A DNA stretch of 64,000 nt from Marinobacter sp. ATCH36 (GTDB lineage Bacteria > Pseudomonadota > Gammaproteobacteria > Pseudomonadales > Oleiphilaceae). The notes below the pieces were generated by a model. The model was given only the letters and a program-made list of their open reading frames with translations. It did not search any database and was not told the DNA's origin. Position numbers and translations under genes: made by a program. Within the stretch, counting starts at the first letter, position 1. Every line of letters starts with the position of its first letter. Below are positions 35,571-46,418 of the stretch, piece after piece. The DNA lies in assembly GCF_023555055.1 (NCBI RefSeq), contig NZ_JAMJPL010000004.1, positions 1 to 64,000 on the forward strand, in the 5' to 3' direction.

Positions 35571-36623
35571 TTATTCGGAAACCTTCCGGCGGGCTGTCAA
35601 CCTGGCTATGGTATCGCCAAACGCCTCGTCATAAGGCGCCTCAAGATGAACAGCCTCTCCGGTTGAAGGCAATGTGAAGTCCAGTGCCCGGGCATGCAGC
35701 ATCAAACGATGACCACCAACGGAGCGGAAAGCCCGTAGACTCACATCATCCATATACTTGTCATCCCCGGCAATTGGATGACCCGCCCAGGCACTATGAA
35801 CCCGAATCTGGTGCGTCCGCCCTGTTACCGGCGAGGCTTCCACCAGACTGTAGCCACTGAACGACTCAAGGCACCGGAAAAGTGTAAGAGACTCTTTGCC
35901 AGCGCTATCTACCCGCACCCGGCGCTCACCGGAGCTGAGCTCAAAACGCAACAACGGCTCATCGACCCGCTTAAGTGATCGCGGCCAGTCTCCGGCCACC
36001 AGGGCATGGTACCTTTTACGAATTCGCTTTTGGCGCAATTCATCCTGAAGGTATCGCAGTGCCGAGCGTTTTTTCGCCACCATCACCAGACCGGAGGTAT
36101 CCCGGTCCAGGCGATGAACCAGTTCCAGGAACTTTGATTCGGGCCTTGCAGCCCGCAAAACCTCTATCAGGCCGAAATCCAGGCCGCTGCCACCGTGAAC
36201 GGCAATGCCGGACGGCTTGTTCACCACCAGCATCTGGTCATTCTCGAAAACGACCGCATCCTGCATCACCCCCTGGACCCGGGAACCGGGCAGAACCTGA
36301 TCCGGCTTTTCCTTACGGGTTACCGGTGGAATTCTCACTTCATCTCCGGTGTGGAGCCGGGTATCAGGCTTCACCCGACCCTTGTTCACCCGCACTTCAC
36401 CCTTGCGGATGATGCGGTAAATGATGCTGCGCGGCACATCCCGGATTTGCGCCATCAGGTAATTGTCCACCCGCTGCCCGGCGTTATCTTCATCCACCAC
36501 CACTTTTCGAACGCCCTGCTTGACCTCTGTGTTCCGGGTACCGGTCGCATCACTGACGCTCCGTTCATCCCGGTCTCGTCGGGGAGAAGAAAAAGGGCGT
36601 TTTCGCCTGGGAGATCTGGACAT
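35571..36623 (-). CDS. rluC: 23S rRNA pseudouridine(955/2504/2580) synthase
   Basis: A 350-residue RluC with an arginine-rich N-terminal extension of about 40 residues, an S4 RNA-binding domain (about 48-108; QRVDNYLMAQ, GEVRVNKGRVK) and the catalytic domain. The nucleophile Asp is in HRLDRDTSGL (about residue 173). It modifies three positions in 23S rRNA. It is divergent from rne; the -35 of the rne promoter lies 31 bases from its ATG. Confidence 0.95.
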   Translation of the reverse strand: MSRSPRRKRPFSSPRRDRDERSVSDATGTRNTEVKQGVRKVVVDEDNAGQRVDNYLMAQIRDVPRSIIYRIIRKGEVRVNKGRVKPDTRLHTGDEVRIPPVTRKEKPDQVLPGSRVQGVMQDAVVFENDQMLVVNKPSGIAVHGGSGLDFGLIEVLRAARPESKFLELVHRLDRDTSGLVMVAKKRSALRYLQDELRQKRIRKRYHALVAGDWPRSLKRVDEPLLRFELSSGERRVRVDSAGKESLTLFRCLESFSGYSLVEASPVTGRTHQIRVHSAWAGHPIAGDDKYMDDVSLRAFRSVGGHRLMLHARALDFTLPSTGEAVHLEAPYDEAFGDTIARLTARRKVSE

Positions 36624-37219
36624 GATTACCTTACCGCCAAAAAGCCTGCGGGATTGAAGGGTATGACGAATACTGTTATATTCCGGCGTGCTTTACCGTT
36701 TGTCTACGGCCTGGCCAGTATGCCAGAAGCCGGAGCGGCAGAAGTATACCGACACTATTTGAGAGTTTGAACGCCGAGAGCCCAATCATTACCGGGTACG
36801 GCGCAAGAATCCTCCCGGGTTGAAACGGAAGAAGCCGAGAACGGCAACTGACCGGACTCCGGGAGAACATGAAACCGTACGGAAAACCGTCGGGCGACAT
36901 CGCGAAGAATCTTTACCAGCACGCAGGGCCGGGCCGTCCAGCATACGAATACGACGTGAGACCCAGGTACCCGCGTGAACCTGAAAACGGATAACATGCG
37001 TCAACAGACATTAACCTTATACGACACATCTCTGCCTTCGGGCAGTTGCACTGTCGGCGGTGACTTCAGAGCCTCGGGAAGACTTCCCATCGGGCTATGA
37101 TTCGTCTGGTCGCCGGTTTGCTCCTCATTCATGGAGCCCGCGGCACGCAAGTTCTGCTTTGCTGATGCCAATCCCCGGGGTTTTCTGTCCAAATCAAACG
37201 ACAGGAACCACTTCTTTCC
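36624..37219 (+). other. Gap between rluC and rne: rne promoter and leader
   Basis: This 596-base stretch has no supported gene. It holds the rne promoter (36654-36682) near the left edge and then about 530 bases that would form the untranslated leader of rne. Short GC-rich inverted segments occur (for example CGGGCCGGGCCG near 36926). The E. coli rne leader is also long (361 bases) and carries a hairpin through which RNase E controls its own mRNA. Confidence 0.6.
36654..36682 (+). promoter_or_regulatory. Predicted extended -10 promoter of rne
   Basis: TTGAAG at 36654-36659 (4 of 6) and TATATT at 36677-36682 (5 of 6) are 17 bases apart, and TG at 36674-36675 gives an extended -10. Transcription would start near 36690, giving a 5' leader of about 530 bases. 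Confidence 0.6.
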
Positions 37220-40200
37220 ATGAAAAGAATGCTGATCAATGCAACTCATCCCGAAGAGTTGCGCGTAGCCCTGGTAGACGGCCAGCGTCTGTTCGATCTG
37301 GATATCGAATCCAGCTCCCGCGAGCAGAAGAAAGCCAACATCTATAAGGGCCGTATCACCCGCGTAGAGCCCAGCCTCGAAGCCGCCTTCGTGGACTTCG
37401 GCGCTGATCGTCACGGATTCCTCCCCCTCAAGGAAATCTCCAAGGAGTACTTCAAGAAATCACCAGGCCAGATAGAGGGCAAAATCAACATCAAGGATGT
37501 TGTGGCCGAGGGTCAGGAAGTGATCATTCAGGTCGACAAGGAAGAGCGTGGCAATAAGGGTGCAGCCCTTACCACCTTTGTATCGCTCGCCGGTCGCTAT
37601 CTGGTGCTGATGCCTAACAACCCTCGCGCCGGTGGCATTTCCCGCCGCATCGAAGGTGACGAGCGGGCACAGCTGAAAGATGCCATGAGTGACGTTCAGG
37701 TGCCCAAGTCCATGGGCATCATCGTTCGCACCGCTGGCATCGGCCGCACCACGGAAGAGCTCCAATGGGATCTCGACTACCTGGTACAGTTCTGGGAAGC
37801 CATTACACAGGCCGCTGGCGAACGCAAGGCACCATTCCTGATTCATCAGGAAAGCAACGTAATCATCCGCGCCGTGCGTGACTACCTTCGCCAGGACATT
37901 GGTGAGGTATTGATTGACGCCAACACCGTCTATGAGGATGTGCTGAACTTTGTTCGCGCGGTGATGCCCTCATTCGAAAACAAGATCAAGCTGTACAAGG
38001 ACGAAATCCCCCTGTTCAGCCGCTACCAGATCGAAGGCCAGATCGAGACCGCTTTCCAGCGGGAAGTGAAATTGCCCTCCGGCGGCTCAATCGTTATCGA
38101 CCCCACAGAAGCTCTGGTTTCCATCGATATCAACTCCTCCCGCGCCACCAAGGGACATGACATCGAGGAAACTGCCTTTCAGACCAATCTGGAGGCGGCA
38201 GAAGAAATTGCCCGCCAGCTACGCCTGCGGGACATGGGCGGCCTGATTGTCATCGACTTCATTGACATGACCCCGGCCAAACATCAGCGGGAAGTTGAAC
38301 AGAAAATGCGTGAAGCGCTGGAAATCGATCGCGCCCGGGTTCAGGTGGGCAAGATTTCCCGCTTTGGCCTGCTGGAAATGTCGCGTCAGCGTTTGCGGCC
38401 GTCACTCGGCGAAACCCGCAGTGAAGTTTGCCCGCGCTGCGAAGGCCAGGGCACCATCCGGGGTATTGAATCACTTGCCCTGAGTATCATGCGCCTGATT
38501 TTCGAGGAGTCTTCCAAGGAGAAGACGGGGCAGGTTCGCGCTGTTGTGCCGGTTGCTGTCGCCACCTTCCTGCTTAACGAAAAGCGCAAGCAATTGGCTG
38601 ATATTGAAGCTCGACAGGAAGTGGAAGTTGTAGTCGTTCCGGCACCACATATGGAAACACCACACTTTGAAATTCTGCGTATGCGCGATGATGAAGCGGG
38701 TGTGGAGCAGGTATCCAGCTACCAGGTGGCCCAGGAATACCTTGAGAGAGAAGAAGAGATATTCGAGGCTCCCGCAGCCCAGCCTCCGGTGCGTGAGCAG
38801 GCTGCAGTGAAAGCAATACGCCCGGTTGCACCGGCCCCTGCGTCCAAGCCGATCCCGGACCAGACAGAAGAAGCGGCTTCCGCCGAACAGACTGAAGGTC
38901 TGTTCCGCAAACTCGGTCGGAAAATTGCCGACTTTTTCAGTGGTGAGGAAGTCATCGGTGAGCCACCGGCAAGTCGACAGCAAGCTGGTCGTCCCGGCAA
39001 TGAGGAACGCCGCACCCAGGACCGCCAGGAACGCCGCAAGTCCAGGGTAGCACGGGATGATAACCGCTCAGGCAACCGCAGCGGGGCCGACCGTCGTCAG
39101 GCCAGCAATAATCGCAGCGATAGTGTTCGCAGCGACGACAACCGTAGCCGCAACCGTGGCGCCAATCGCACTCGTGGCGAAGACCAGGCTCGAGGCGGGC
39201 AAACCCAGCAGGCCAGCACCGAGAAATCAGGTGATAGCCGGCGGGACGGCAGCCGCAAGGACGGGCAGCCGCAGGGCCGTGGCCAGGGTCGCAACCGGCC
39301 TCAGGGCCGCGACCAGAAGGATACCCGCGACCAGAAGGATTCTCAGGAACTGAAGGAGCAACAGGACAGCCCTGCCCAAGCCGCGCCCGCTGCTGACAAA
39401 CCCAGCTCCGATGAGAAGCGCCGTAAACCCAGGCGCAATCGCAATCGCGACGGCTCACCGGCGGAAACCCCGGCCTCTACACCGGCGGAACGCAAGACGG
39501 CCCGGAGCGAAAAACACCAGAAAGATACTCAGCCGGAAGACCAATCGGCTGAACAACCTGTAGTGAAGCCCAGTGTAGCGGCTGCCAATACGGTTGATGA
39601 CAAGCCAGCGGAAAAACCGATTGAAAAACCGACAGAAAAGCCGGCAGACAACGAGAGCGTCAAAGTAGCCGCTGCTACAGCGACTCCGGATGCGCCTCAG
39701 CAACAGCCAGAGCTTGAAACCTCTGACACGGTGAAGGCTGATCAGGTGGAAACGCCTGCCGAACCACCAGTAACGGAACAGGCGGCCAGTGAAGACAAGC
39801 CAAAACGCCCTGCCCGTCCGCGCCGGTCTGCCGCCAGAAAACCAGCGGCCAAGAAGTCCGAAACAGCCACTGACACAAGCCCGGAGACTGACACAGGTCC
39901 GGAGGCGGTGGCCGAGCCATCACCAGACAACGCAGTTGAAGAGTCGACAGTGGAAACCGGTACACCAGAACCTGAAGTGAAGGCAAGCCCCGAGCCGCAA
40001 ACCCAAGCCGGGACGGCAACCAGCTCTGATGATACTGCTGACGCTGCACCCAAGGCTCCGGAACCTGAAAAGATCGAGCCGCCCGCGGAGGAGGCTCCGA
40101 AACCCTCCACAGAACCGGACGCCGACCCGGCCAAACAGGAAGAAAACTCTGCCGAAACGACTCAGGAGCCAGTGACAGAACCAGAAAAGCCAACTCAGCA

Positions 40201-40303
40201 GGTCGATGTACCGGTAACTCCGGGCCGAGCCTACAATGATCCGAGGGAAGTCCGTAAACGTCAGCGGGCCGCCGAAGAGGCCAAAAAGGCCGGGAGTAAC
40301 TGA
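37220..40303 (+). CDS. rne: Ribonuclease E
   Basis: A 1027-residue endonuclease that drives mRNA decay and rRNA/tRNA processing as the degradosome scaffold. The S1 domain is at about 37-119 ([19 protein letters not shown]), the catalytic metal-binding Asp303 is in SIDINSSR, and the zinc link CPRCEGQG has Cys404 and Cys407. A putative membrane-targeting amphipathic helix lies at about 557-575 ([18 protein letters not shown]). Residues from about 600 to 760 are Arg/Asp/Gly-rich (RNA binding) and the rest up to 1027 is acidic, Pro/Ala/Glu-rich and disordered. It is preceded by a long leader and followed by a UPF0149 gene at 4 bases. Confidence 0.97.
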   Translation: MKRMLINATHPEELRVALVDGQRLFDLDIESSSREQKKANIYKGRITRVEPSLEAAFVDFGADRHGFLPLKEISKEYFKKSPGQIEGKINIKDVVAEGQEVIIQVDKEERGNKGAALTTFVSLAGRYLVLMPNNPRAGGISRRIEGDERAQLKDAMSDVQVPKSMGIIVRTAGIGRTTEELQWDLDYLVQFWEAITQAAGERKAPFLIHQESNVIIRAVRDYLRQDIGEVLIDANTVYEDVLNFVRAVMPSFENKIKLYKDEIPLFSRYQIEGQIETAFQREVKLPSGGSIVIDPTEALVSIDINSSRATKGHDIEETAFQTNLEAAEEIARQLRLRDMGGLIVIDFIDMTPAKHQREVEQKMREALEIDRARVQVGKISRFGLLEMSRQRLRPSLGETRSEVCPRCEGQGTIRGIESLALSIMRLIFEESSKEKTGQVRAVVPVAVATFLLNEKRKQLADIEARQEVEVVVVPAPHMETPHFEILRMRDDEAGVEQVSSYQVAQEYLEREEEIFEAPAAQPPVREQAAVKAIRPVAPAPASKPIPDQTEEAASAEQTEGLFRKLGRKIADFFSGEEVIGEPPASRQQAGRPGNEERRTQDRQERRKSRVARDDNRSGNRSGADRRQASNNRSDSVRSDDNRSRNRGANRTRGEDQARGGQTQQASTEKSGDSRRDGSRKDGQPQGRGQGRNRPQGRDQKDTRDQKDSQELKEQQDSPAQAAPAADKPSSDEKRRKPRRNRNRDGSPAETPASTPAERKTARSEKHQKDTQPEDQSAEQPVVKPSVAAANTVDDKPAEKPIEKPTEKPADNESVKVAAATATPDAPQQQPELETSDTVKADQVETPAEPPVTEQAASEDKPKRPARPRRSAARKPAAKKSETATDTSPETDTGPEAVAEPSPDNAVEESTVETGTPEPEVKASPEPQTQAGTATSSDDTADAAPKAPEPEKIEPPAEEAPKPSTEPDADPAKQEENSAETTQEPVTEPEKPTQQVDVPVTPGRAYNDPREVRKRQRAAEEAKKAGSN

Positions 40304-40306
40304 CGA

Positions 40307-40846
40307 ATGCTATCAGATTCGGACATCGAGGCGCTGGAAGACATCCTGTTCGCCGAGCCCTGGGGCGACGAAGCCCTGGACTTCTTCGGATTGCACGGGG
40401 TTGTCTGCGCCAGCGTAGTAGGACCGGCATCACTCAGCACTGAAGATATCTTCCGGCTGGCTACGGGTGCCGATCAGGCACCTGGTGGCCAGGTTCCGGA
40501 GACCTTCCGGGAAGCCGTGGAAAAGCTTGCCAGAGACATGGCCCACTCTCTCGATATGGGCCAATCCCTTGAGTTGCCGGAACCCGAGGATGGCGACCCG
40601 ATGAATGCACTGGAAAACTGGTGTGCGGGCTTTGTGGATACGTTCCTGGAGAATGAGGATGCCTGGCTGTCAGCAGGCGAGGAAGAAACGGCTGACCTGC
40701 TGGTGCCCATGCTGACACTATCTGGCCTTTTCGAGGATGAAGACTTCCAGAATGTACGCAACAGCCCGAAGCTTTCAAGGGATATGGTAGATGCGATTCC
40801 GGACTCGCTGACGGATCTGTTCCTGCTGTTCCACGCTCCGGATTAA
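40307..40846 (+). CDS. YecA/YgfB-family (UPF0149) protein
   Basis: A 179-residue acidic protein of the UPF0149 family; the pattern LDFFGLHGVVCASVVGP at the N terminus and NALENWCAGFVDTFL in the middle are typical. The biochemical role is not established. It starts 4 bases after rne, so the two are almost certainly co-transcribed. It lacks the C-terminal SEC-C zinc motif seen in longer YecA proteins. The stop overlaps the 3' end of the PHP gene by 4 bases, with a terminator downstream inside that gene. Confidence 0.85.
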   Translation: MLSDSDIEALEDILFAEPWGDEALDFFGLHGVVCASVVGPASLSTEDIFRLATGADQAPGGQVPETFREAVEKLARDMAHSLDMGQSLELPEPEDGDPMNALENWCAGFVDTFLENEDAWLSAGEEETADLLVPMLTLSGLFEDEDFQNVRNSPKLSRDMVDAIPDSLTDLFLLFHAPD

Positions 40847-41721
40847 ACCGCTGCGGGAACTCCCACCGGTTGTCTGAAATGATGCCAGACAGGCTCAAGC
40901 CCGTCTGGCATTTTCATTATGGACCCCAGCTCACACCAGGGCGCTCCGGGAAAATGAAAATCGCTCCCCTGAGACGCCAACAGGTTTTCACGACGACACA
41001 GCTCCGCCAGGAAGCCGAGATCGCCACTGGATTGGCCGGATGTAGACACCTCAATCGCCCGACCACCGGCCTGACGAAAATCCTTGGTCAGTGCACGTAA
41101 TTTTGTTGCGGTCAGCTTGTACTTTCTCGGATGCGCGAGAACTGCAATCCCGCCTGCACTGGTGATCCATTGCACGACTTCTTCCAGAGACGGCCAGAAG
41201 CCCTTCACATCACCCGCCTTACCAGCACCGAGGTATCGTTTGAACGCCTGCGCGGAGTCCTTGACCGCACCCTCTTCCACAAGCACCCTGGCAAAGTGTG
41301 GACGGCCCGGCACATCGCCGCCGGCCTTGAGTGTGGCCTTCTCCACCATGTTGTCAATTTTCAGCTTGGCGAGTTTCTCCGCAATCGTACGGGCACGGCG
41401 CCAGCGGTTATCATTCTGCCGTGCCAGAGCTTCGTTCAGATGGTGGTCAGAGGTATCAAAGTCCAGCCCGACAATGTGAATTGTCTGGCTTTTCCAGAGG
41501 CAGGAAAGTTCAGTACCCGCAACCAGGGAAATACCAACGGCCTGCGCCGCTGTCCTGGCATCGTCCAGCCCTGAAATGGTGTCGTGATCTGTCAGTGCAA
41601 GATGTGTCACACCTTTAGCGCTCGCCCTGTGAATCAGGTCGGTCGGCGGCAGAGCGCCGTCAGACGCTGTACTGTGGCAATGCAGATCAATGCAGAACTC
41701 AGCTTCTTGCGTTATAGTCAC
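40843..41721 (-). CDS. rnm: PHP-domain 5'-3' exoribonuclease / nucleotide phosphatase
   Basis: A 292-residue PHP protein homologous to E. coli YciV/TrpH (RNase AM), which trims 5' ends of rRNA and removes phosphate from 3',5'-bisphosphorylated nucleotides. Metal-binding motifs are [30 protein letters not shown] and GSDFH. I place the start at GTG 41721 (VTITQEAEF), near GGA. A longer frame to 41808 would overlap the yciI start on the other strand. The rne-UPF0149 terminator is embedded in its 3' end. Confidence 0.9.
   Translation of the reverse strand: MTITQEAEFCIDLHCHSTASDGALPPTDLIHRASAKGVTHLALTDHDTISGLDDARTAAQAVGISLVAGTELSCLWKSQTIHIVGLDFDTSDHHLNEALARQNDNRWRRARTIAEKLAKLKIDNMVEKATLKAGGDVPGRPHFARVLVEEGAVKDSAQAFKRYLGAGKAGDVKGFWPSLEEVVQWITSAGGIAVLAHPRKYKLTATKLRALTKDFRQAGGRAIEVSTSGQSSGDLGFLAELCRRENLLASQGSDFHFPGAPWCELGSIMKMPDGLEPVWHHFRQPVGVPAAV
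40882..40915 (+). terminator. Terminator of rne-UPF0149 inside the opposing gene
   Basis: ATGCCAGAC (40882-40890) pairs with GTCTGGCAT (40903-40911) around a small inner stem GGC-TCAA-GCC, followed by a T-rich tail TTTTCATT. The hairpin lies within the coding 3' end of the PHP gene on the minus strand, 36 bases after the UPF0149 stop. Confidence 0.8.
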
Positions 41722-41806
41722 ATCAATTCCGATTTCAGAGTTATTACAAGGGCCCCAGTGTACCAGCCAGGCACTGCCCCGTGTCACCATATATCCGGAG
41801 AGCGCC

Positions 41807-42106
41807 ATGTATTACGCGATCATCAGTGAGGACGTTGAAGACAGCCTTAACCTGCGAACCTCGGCACGCCCGGCCCATATCGGGCGACTCAACGCATTGA
41901 AAGATGAGGGCCGGCTTCTGGTTGCAGGCCCCCACCCTGCCCTCGACACCCCGGAACCCGGCGACGCAGGTTTTACTGGCAGCCTGGTCATTGCCGAATT
42001 TGAATCCCTGGAGTCCGCGCAGGCCTGGGCTGACGCCGACCCCTACGTGGAAGCAGGCGTATACCAACGAGTCACTGTCAAGCCTTTCAAGGCGGTGCTG
42101 CCATGA
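41807..42106 (+). CDS. yciI: YciI-like protein
   Basis: A 99-residue YCII-family protein starting [14 protein letters not shown], with the conserved His-Asp region [23 protein letters not shown] and a C-terminal DPYVEAGVY motif. The biochemical role is uncertain; the fold is ferredoxin-like. I use ATG 41807 after GGAGAG; an upstream extension in frame has no family content. It is divergent from the PHP gene. Confidence 0.92.
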   Translation: MYYAIISEDVEDSLNLRTSARPAHIGRLNALKDEGRLLVAGPHPALDTPEPGDAGFTGSLVIAEFESLESAQAWADADPYVEAGVYQRVTVKPFKAVLP

Positions 42107-42223
42107 GGTACACCCATGCCACGTATCGCGCTCCATGAGTTTTTTGTAATGAATGCCACCTTGTATGGCCCGGTATCTATGACAAAATTGCGCCTCAAAT
42201 TGCTGTTTCAGGGAACAAAACCA

Positions 42224-42895
42224 GTGACACCTCTACGTCTTCTTACCTGTCTGATTGTGTTGATGGTTGCTGCCGCCTCGGCCCATGCAAAAACTGTCTA
42301 CGTCGATGACACCCTGTTTGCTCCCATTCGCAGTGGCGAAGGGACACAATACCGCATTCTTCATTCCGGCGTTCGCAGTGGTACTGCTCTGGAACTTCTG
42401 GAAACATCCGAATCCGGCTACAGCCGGGTACGAACTCCCGATGGTATCGAAGGCTGGATAGTCAGCCGGTACATTACCGAGACTCCAATCGCCAGACAGC
42501 GCCTTGAACAGACCAACCGTCAGCTCGAACAGGCACGTAACGAACTGGGCGAGCTCAAGACACAGTTGCAAGAAGTCACCAGTGAGCGGAATGAGCTCAG
42601 GAATTCCGAAGAAACCCTGCAATCCAGGGCCGGGCGACTTAGCGAAGAGCTCAACAATATTAAAGAGGTGGCTGCCGATTCGATCAACCTTGACCGTCGA
42701 AACGGCGAACTTCGCGAGGAGAACCAGAAACTTCGCAATGAGCTGGAGGTGCTTACCGCCGAAAAGGAAAGGCTGGAGGGGAAGAAAGAATCCGACTTCA
42801 TGCTGCTTGGCGCCGCCCTGGTATTGGCCGGCGTGATTCTCGCACTGGTTATCCCGATGCTTAAGCCAACCCGAAAAAACGATAACTGGGCCTGA
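42224..42895 (+). CDS. SH3-domain membrane protein (YgiM-like)
   Basis: About 223 residues: a signal peptide (cleavage after AHA), a bacterial SH3 domain (TVYVDDTLFAPIRSGEGTQ start; GWIVSRYIT end), a coiled coil of about 110 residues and a C-terminal transmembrane helix followed by a short basic tail. This is the TIGR04211 layout. Three starts are possible: GTG 42224 (AGGGAA upstream, 22-residue signal), ATG 42179, or ATG 42116 (GAGGT upstream but a 58-residue leader). I prefer 42224. Function is unknown; it probably links the envelope to peptidoglycan. Confidence 0.82.
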   Translation: MTPLRLLTCLIVLMVAAASAHAKTVYVDDTLFAPIRSGEGTQYRILHSGVRSGTALELLETSESGYSRVRTPDGIEGWIVSRYITETPIARQRLEQTNRQLEQARNELGELKTQLQEVTSERNELRNSEETLQSRAGRLSEELNNIKEVAADSINLDRRNGELREENQKLRNELEVLTAEKERLEGKKESDFMLLGAALVLAGVILALVIPMLKPTRKNDNWA

Positions 42896-42984
42896 GCTCG
42901 GGCCCCGGCACACTCAGGCGTGTTCTTTGACGCTCGCGCGCTTAGCCATTATAAAGAATAAAACAACAATCGAGAGGTGGCGGT

Positions 42985-43287
42985 ATGTCTGAGTTCATGA
43001 AGGATTATTCAGAAAAGCGCGATTTCCACCGCATGACCATGAATTCGGAAATCGAACTCTCGGACAGCAATGGAGTCGCATTTCCGGGAATTTGTAAAGA
43101 CCTGAGTGGCAGCGGCATGCAGCTGTTTGTTGAAAAAGCATTTTCCGAGGGAGACGAGATACATACCCTGCTGCCGTCAACCAGTGAGCAGTTTCCCCCG
43201 TTCGAGACGGTTTGCCGCGTGCTTCGATGCGAACCCGAAGGCGACGGATTTCTGCTGGGAATGGAGATTTTGAAGGTCACACGCTAA
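42985..43287 (+). CDS. PilZ-domain protein
   Basis: A 100-residue single-domain PilZ protein. The cyclic-di-GMP-binding pattern RxxxR appears as EKRDFHRM and the second motif as DLSGSGMQL (D-x-S-x-x-G). It should be a c-di-GMP receptor or adaptor; the target is unknown. GAGGTGG precedes the ATG. It stands between the SH3 gene and the rraA end, with no clear partner. Confidence 0.88.
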   Translation: MSEFMKDYSEKRDFHRMTMNSEIELSDSNGVAFPGICKDLSGSGMQLFVEKAFSEGDEIHTLLPSTSEQFPPFETVCRVLRCEPEGDGFLLGMEILKVTR

Positions 43288-43343
43288 CGAGGATACCCGG
43301 CAGTCACAGGCGACTACCGGGCCCGGAACAGCATCAACGGAGG

Positions 43344-43826
43344 TCAGTCGGCCTTGAGCGACGTTTCGGACACCACAATACCGTTGTTGTCAGCATAGAC
43401 ATAGTGACCTGGATGGAAGGTCACGCCACCAAACGTTACAGATACGTTCAGATCACCCACACCGCGTTTTTCCGTTTTACGTGGATGCGTGCCCAAAGCC
43501 TGAACACCCAGAGCAGTCTTTCCGATCACGTCCACATCCCGGATGCAGCCGTAAATGATCAGCCCGGCCCATCCATTGTCAGCCGCTTTTTCCGCCAGCA
43601 TGTCGCCGAGCAGCGCAGCACGCTTTGAACCACCACCGTCAACAACCATTACCCGTCCATTGCCCGGAAGGGCTACCTGCTCTTTGACGATGGAATTATC
43701 CTCAAAGCACTTGACCGTAACTATCTCGCCGCCAAAAGCATCTCGGCCACCAAAGTTCCGAAAACCCGGCTCCACCACAAGAACTTCGGGATAATCATCA
43801 CACAGATCAGGGGTTACGATAGGCAC
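43344..43826 (-). CDS. rraA: Regulator of ribonuclease activity A
   Basis: A 160-residue RraA that binds RNase E and inhibits mRNA processing. Hallmarks are [10 protein letters not shown] at the N terminus, [21 protein letters not shown] and YGCIRDVD. I use GTG 43826, after AAGGAG, because this gives 160 residues (E. coli 161). A longer frame to 43877 would overlap ppsA by 23 bases. It lies directly downstream of ppsA, and about 3 kb from the end of rne, its target. Confidence 0.92.
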   Translation of the reverse strand: MPIVTPDLCDDYPEVLVVEPGFRNFGGRDAFGGEIVTVKCFEDNSIVKEQVALPGNGRVMVVDGGGSKRAALLGDMLAEKAADNGWAGLIIYGCIRDVDVIGKTALGVQALGTHPRKTEKRGVGDLNVSVTFGGVTFHPGHYVYADNNGIVVSETSLKAD

Positions 43827-43854
43827 GCTTGCGCTCTCCTTTATCTCAAAATGA

Positions 43855-46227
43855 TCAATCAATTTTTTCGTCAGCAAGGAAAAACCAGGTATCCAGAACC
43901 GAGTCCGGATTCAGGGAAACAGAATCGATACCCTGATCCATCAGCCACTTCGCAAGATCCGGATGGTCGGAGGGCCCCTGCCCACAAATGCCGATGTACT
44001 TGTTGGCCTTCTTGCAGGCCTGAATAGCACTGGCCAGTAATGCTTTGACAGCATCATTCCGCTCATCAAAAAGGTGCGCAATGATACCGGAGTCCCTGTC
44101 CAGCCCCAGGGTTAGCTGGGTCAGATCATTGGAGCCGATGGAAAAACCGTCAAAGTGCTCCAGAAACTGATCCGCCAGCAAGGCGTTGGCAGGCAGCTCA
44201 CACATCATGATGACCCTAAGGCCATTCTCGCCACGTTTGAGCCCATTCTCGGCCAGCAGGCTCACCACCTGCTCTGCCTCACCCACGGTGCGCACAAACG
44301 GCACCATCACCTCGACGTTGGTGAGCCCCATCTCATTGCGAACTTTCTTGAGCGCACGGCATTCCAGCTCAAAACAGTCACGGAAGGTTTCCGAGATATA
44401 GCGAGACGCGCCCCGGAAGCCCAGCATCGGGTTTTCCTCATCCGGTTCGTACAGGGTTCCACCGATCAGGTTTGCGTATTCATTGGATTTGAAGTCTGAC
44501 AGGCGGACAATCACTTTCTTGGGGGCAAAAGCCGCAGCCAGTGTGGAGATGCCTTCAACCAGCTTGTCGACGTAGAAATCCACCGGGGAACTGTATCCCG
44601 AGATCCGTTTTTCCACGGTCTGGCGAATGTCACGTGGCAGGCCGTCATAGTTCAGCAGCGCCTTGGGATGCACGCCGATCATCCGGTTAATAATGAACTC
44701 CAGGCGCGCCAGGCCAACGCCCTCATTGGGCAATGCCTGAAAGTCGAAAGCCCGGTCGGGGTTGCCCACGTTCATCATGATCTTGAACGGAATGGCAGGC
44801 ATGGAATCCACGGTGTTCTCTTTCAGCTCAAAGTCCAGGCTGCCTTCATAGATCATGCCGGTGTCGCCCTCGGCGCAGGAAACCGTCACTTCCTGACCGT
44901 CTTTCAGTACTTCCGTGGCATCGCCACAACCCACCACCGCGGGAATCCCCAACTCACGGGCAATAATTGCCGCGTGACAGGTGCGCCCGCCCCGGTCAGT
45001 CACGATGGCGGAGGCCCGCTTCATGACCGGCTCCCAGTCCGGGTCAGTCATGTCGGTTACCAGCACATCTCCGGCCTGCACCCGGTCCATTTCCTTGATA
45101 CTGGTGATGATCTTGACCGGACCGCTGCCAATCTTGTGACCAATACTGCGGCCTTCCACCAGAACGGTGCCGGTTTCATTCAGCAGATAGCGCTCCATGA
45201 CGTTTGCGGATGCACGACTCTTGACGGTTTCCGGACGGGCCTGAACGATGTAGATCAGGCCGTCATCACCGTCTTTCGCCCACTCAATATCCATCGGGCG
45301 CTGGTAGTGCTTTTCGATGATCATGGCCTGTTTGGCAAGCTCTTCCACTTCTGCATCGGTAATACAGAAGCGGTTACGGTCGTCCTGCTCAACCTTCACG
45401 GTTTCCACGAACTGCCCTGCGGACGGATCCGTGTGATGAACCATCTTGATGGCCTTGCTGCCCAGATTGCGGCGCAGAACCGCAGGCCGGCCTGCCTCCA
45501 GGGTAGGCTTGTGCACGTAGAACTCATCAGGATTCACGGCGCCCTGAACCACCGTTTCACCAAGGCCGTAGGAACCGGTGATAAACACGACATCCCGGAA
45601 GCCTGACTCGGTGTCGAGGGTAAACATAACACCACTGGCAGCGGTTTCGCTGCGAACCATCTTCTGAATGCCTGCAGACAGGGCTACCTGTTTATGATCG
45701 AATCCGTGGTGAACGCGATAGGATATGGCACGGTCGTTAAACAGCGATGCGAAAACTTCTTTAACCGATGTTCGGACCTGTTCAAGACCCACCACATTGA
45801 GAAACGTTTCCTGCTGGCCCGCAAACGAGGCATCAGGCAGGTCTTCAGCCGTAGCTGAGGAGCGCACTGCTACCGCCATCCTGTCATTACCGGCACGGAG
45901 TTTGGCGTAAGCGTCTTCCAGTGGCTTCTCTAGTGCCTCAGGGAACGGCGTATCGAGGATCCACTGGCGGATCTGGGATCCGACCCGCGCAAGTTCATTA
46001 ACGTCATTGATGTCGAGGACGTCGAGAGCATTATCGATCTTTTCCCGCAGGCCATCTTTTGCGAGGAATTCTCGATAGGCATGGGCCGTGGTGGCAAATC
46101 CGCCGGGTACAGTAACACCAGCATTGGCGAGATTACTGATCATTTCACCGAGGGAGGCGTTCTTCCCCCCCACCCGGTCAACGTCTGACATTCCCAGGTG
46201 ATCAAACCAGATGATGTAATCTTCCAA
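43855..46227 (-). CDS. ppsA: Phosphoenolpyruvate synthase
   Basis: A 790-residue enzyme (E. coli PpsA 792) making PEP from pyruvate and ATP for gluconeogenesis. The start is TTG 46227: the sequence [21 protein letters not shown] aligns with the E. coli start and AAGGGAG lies 7 bases upstream, whereas the extension to 46323 has no family content. The phospho-His lies in [15 protein letters not shown] and the C-terminal PEP site near [18 protein letters not shown]. It is divergent from ppsR and followed by rraA. Confidence 0.95.
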   Translation of the reverse strand: MEDYIIWFDHLGMSDVDRVGGKNASLGEMISNLANAGVTVPGGFATTAHAYREFLAKDGLREKIDNALDVLDINDVNELARVGSQIRQWILDTPFPEALEKPLEDAYAKLRAGNDRMAVAVRSSATAEDLPDASFAGQQETFLNVVGLEQVRTSVKEVFASLFNDRAISYRVHHGFDHKQVALSAGIQKMVRSETAASGVMFTLDTESGFRDVVFITGSYGLGETVVQGAVNPDEFYVHKPTLEAGRPAVLRRNLGSKAIKMVHHTDPSAGQFVETVKVEQDDRNRFCITDAEVEELAKQAMIIEKHYQRPMDIEWAKDGDDGLIYIVQARPETVKSRASANVMERYLLNETGTVLVEGRSIGHKIGSGPVKIITSIKEMDRVQAGDVLVTDMTDPDWEPVMKRASAIVTDRGGRTCHAAIIARELGIPAVVGCGDATEVLKDGQEVTVSCAEGDTGMIYEGSLDFELKENTVDSMPAIPFKIMMNVGNPDRAFDFQALPNEGVGLARLEFIINRMIGVHPKALLNYDGLPRDIRQTVEKRISGYSSPVDFYVDKLVEGISTLAAAFAPKKVIVRLSDFKSNEYANLIGGTLYEPDEENPMLGFRGASRYISETFRDCFELECRALKKVRNEMGLTNVEVMVPFVRTVGEAEQVVSLLAENGLKRGENGLRVIMMCELPANALLADQFLEHFDGFSIGSNDLTQLTLGLDRDSGIIAHLFDERNDAVKALLASAIQACKKANKYIGICGQGPSDHPDLAKWLMDQGIDSVSLNPDSVLDTWFFLADEKID

Positions 46228-46418
46228 AGCGTGTCTCCCTTGATTCGTTTTAGCAAAGAGCGATACCGGAGCGGTGAAGGTAACTCTCGCGTTAGCGTTA
46301 CCCTGACCCTGCAATTCCTGCATTCTCCACTGCGGGCTCTCGAACTTGGCGTGTATGATACTGTAACCTGTGGGAATTACCTAGGGAACCCGCCAATTAC
46401 GGAGCCGGACTACACGCC

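Noticed and set aside
39060-39470. Arg/Asp/Gly-rich repeats within rne considered as tandem repeats or a CRISPR-like array
   Set aside because: They are degenerate codon-level repeats in an RNA-binding disordered region, with no fixed repeat-spacer period.
39675-40433. Antisense frame over the disordered end of rne
   Set aside because: Pro/Arg-rich translation is the expected reverse reading of a low-complexity acidic region.
42892-42929. Possible terminator after the SH3 gene (GCCTGAG...CTCAGGC)
   Set aside because: Stem of seven pairs with an 18-base loop and no T-run; too weak to call.
44668-45606. A 312-residue open frame opposite ppsA
   Set aside because: Antisense shadow of a conserved enzyme gene; no domain seen.
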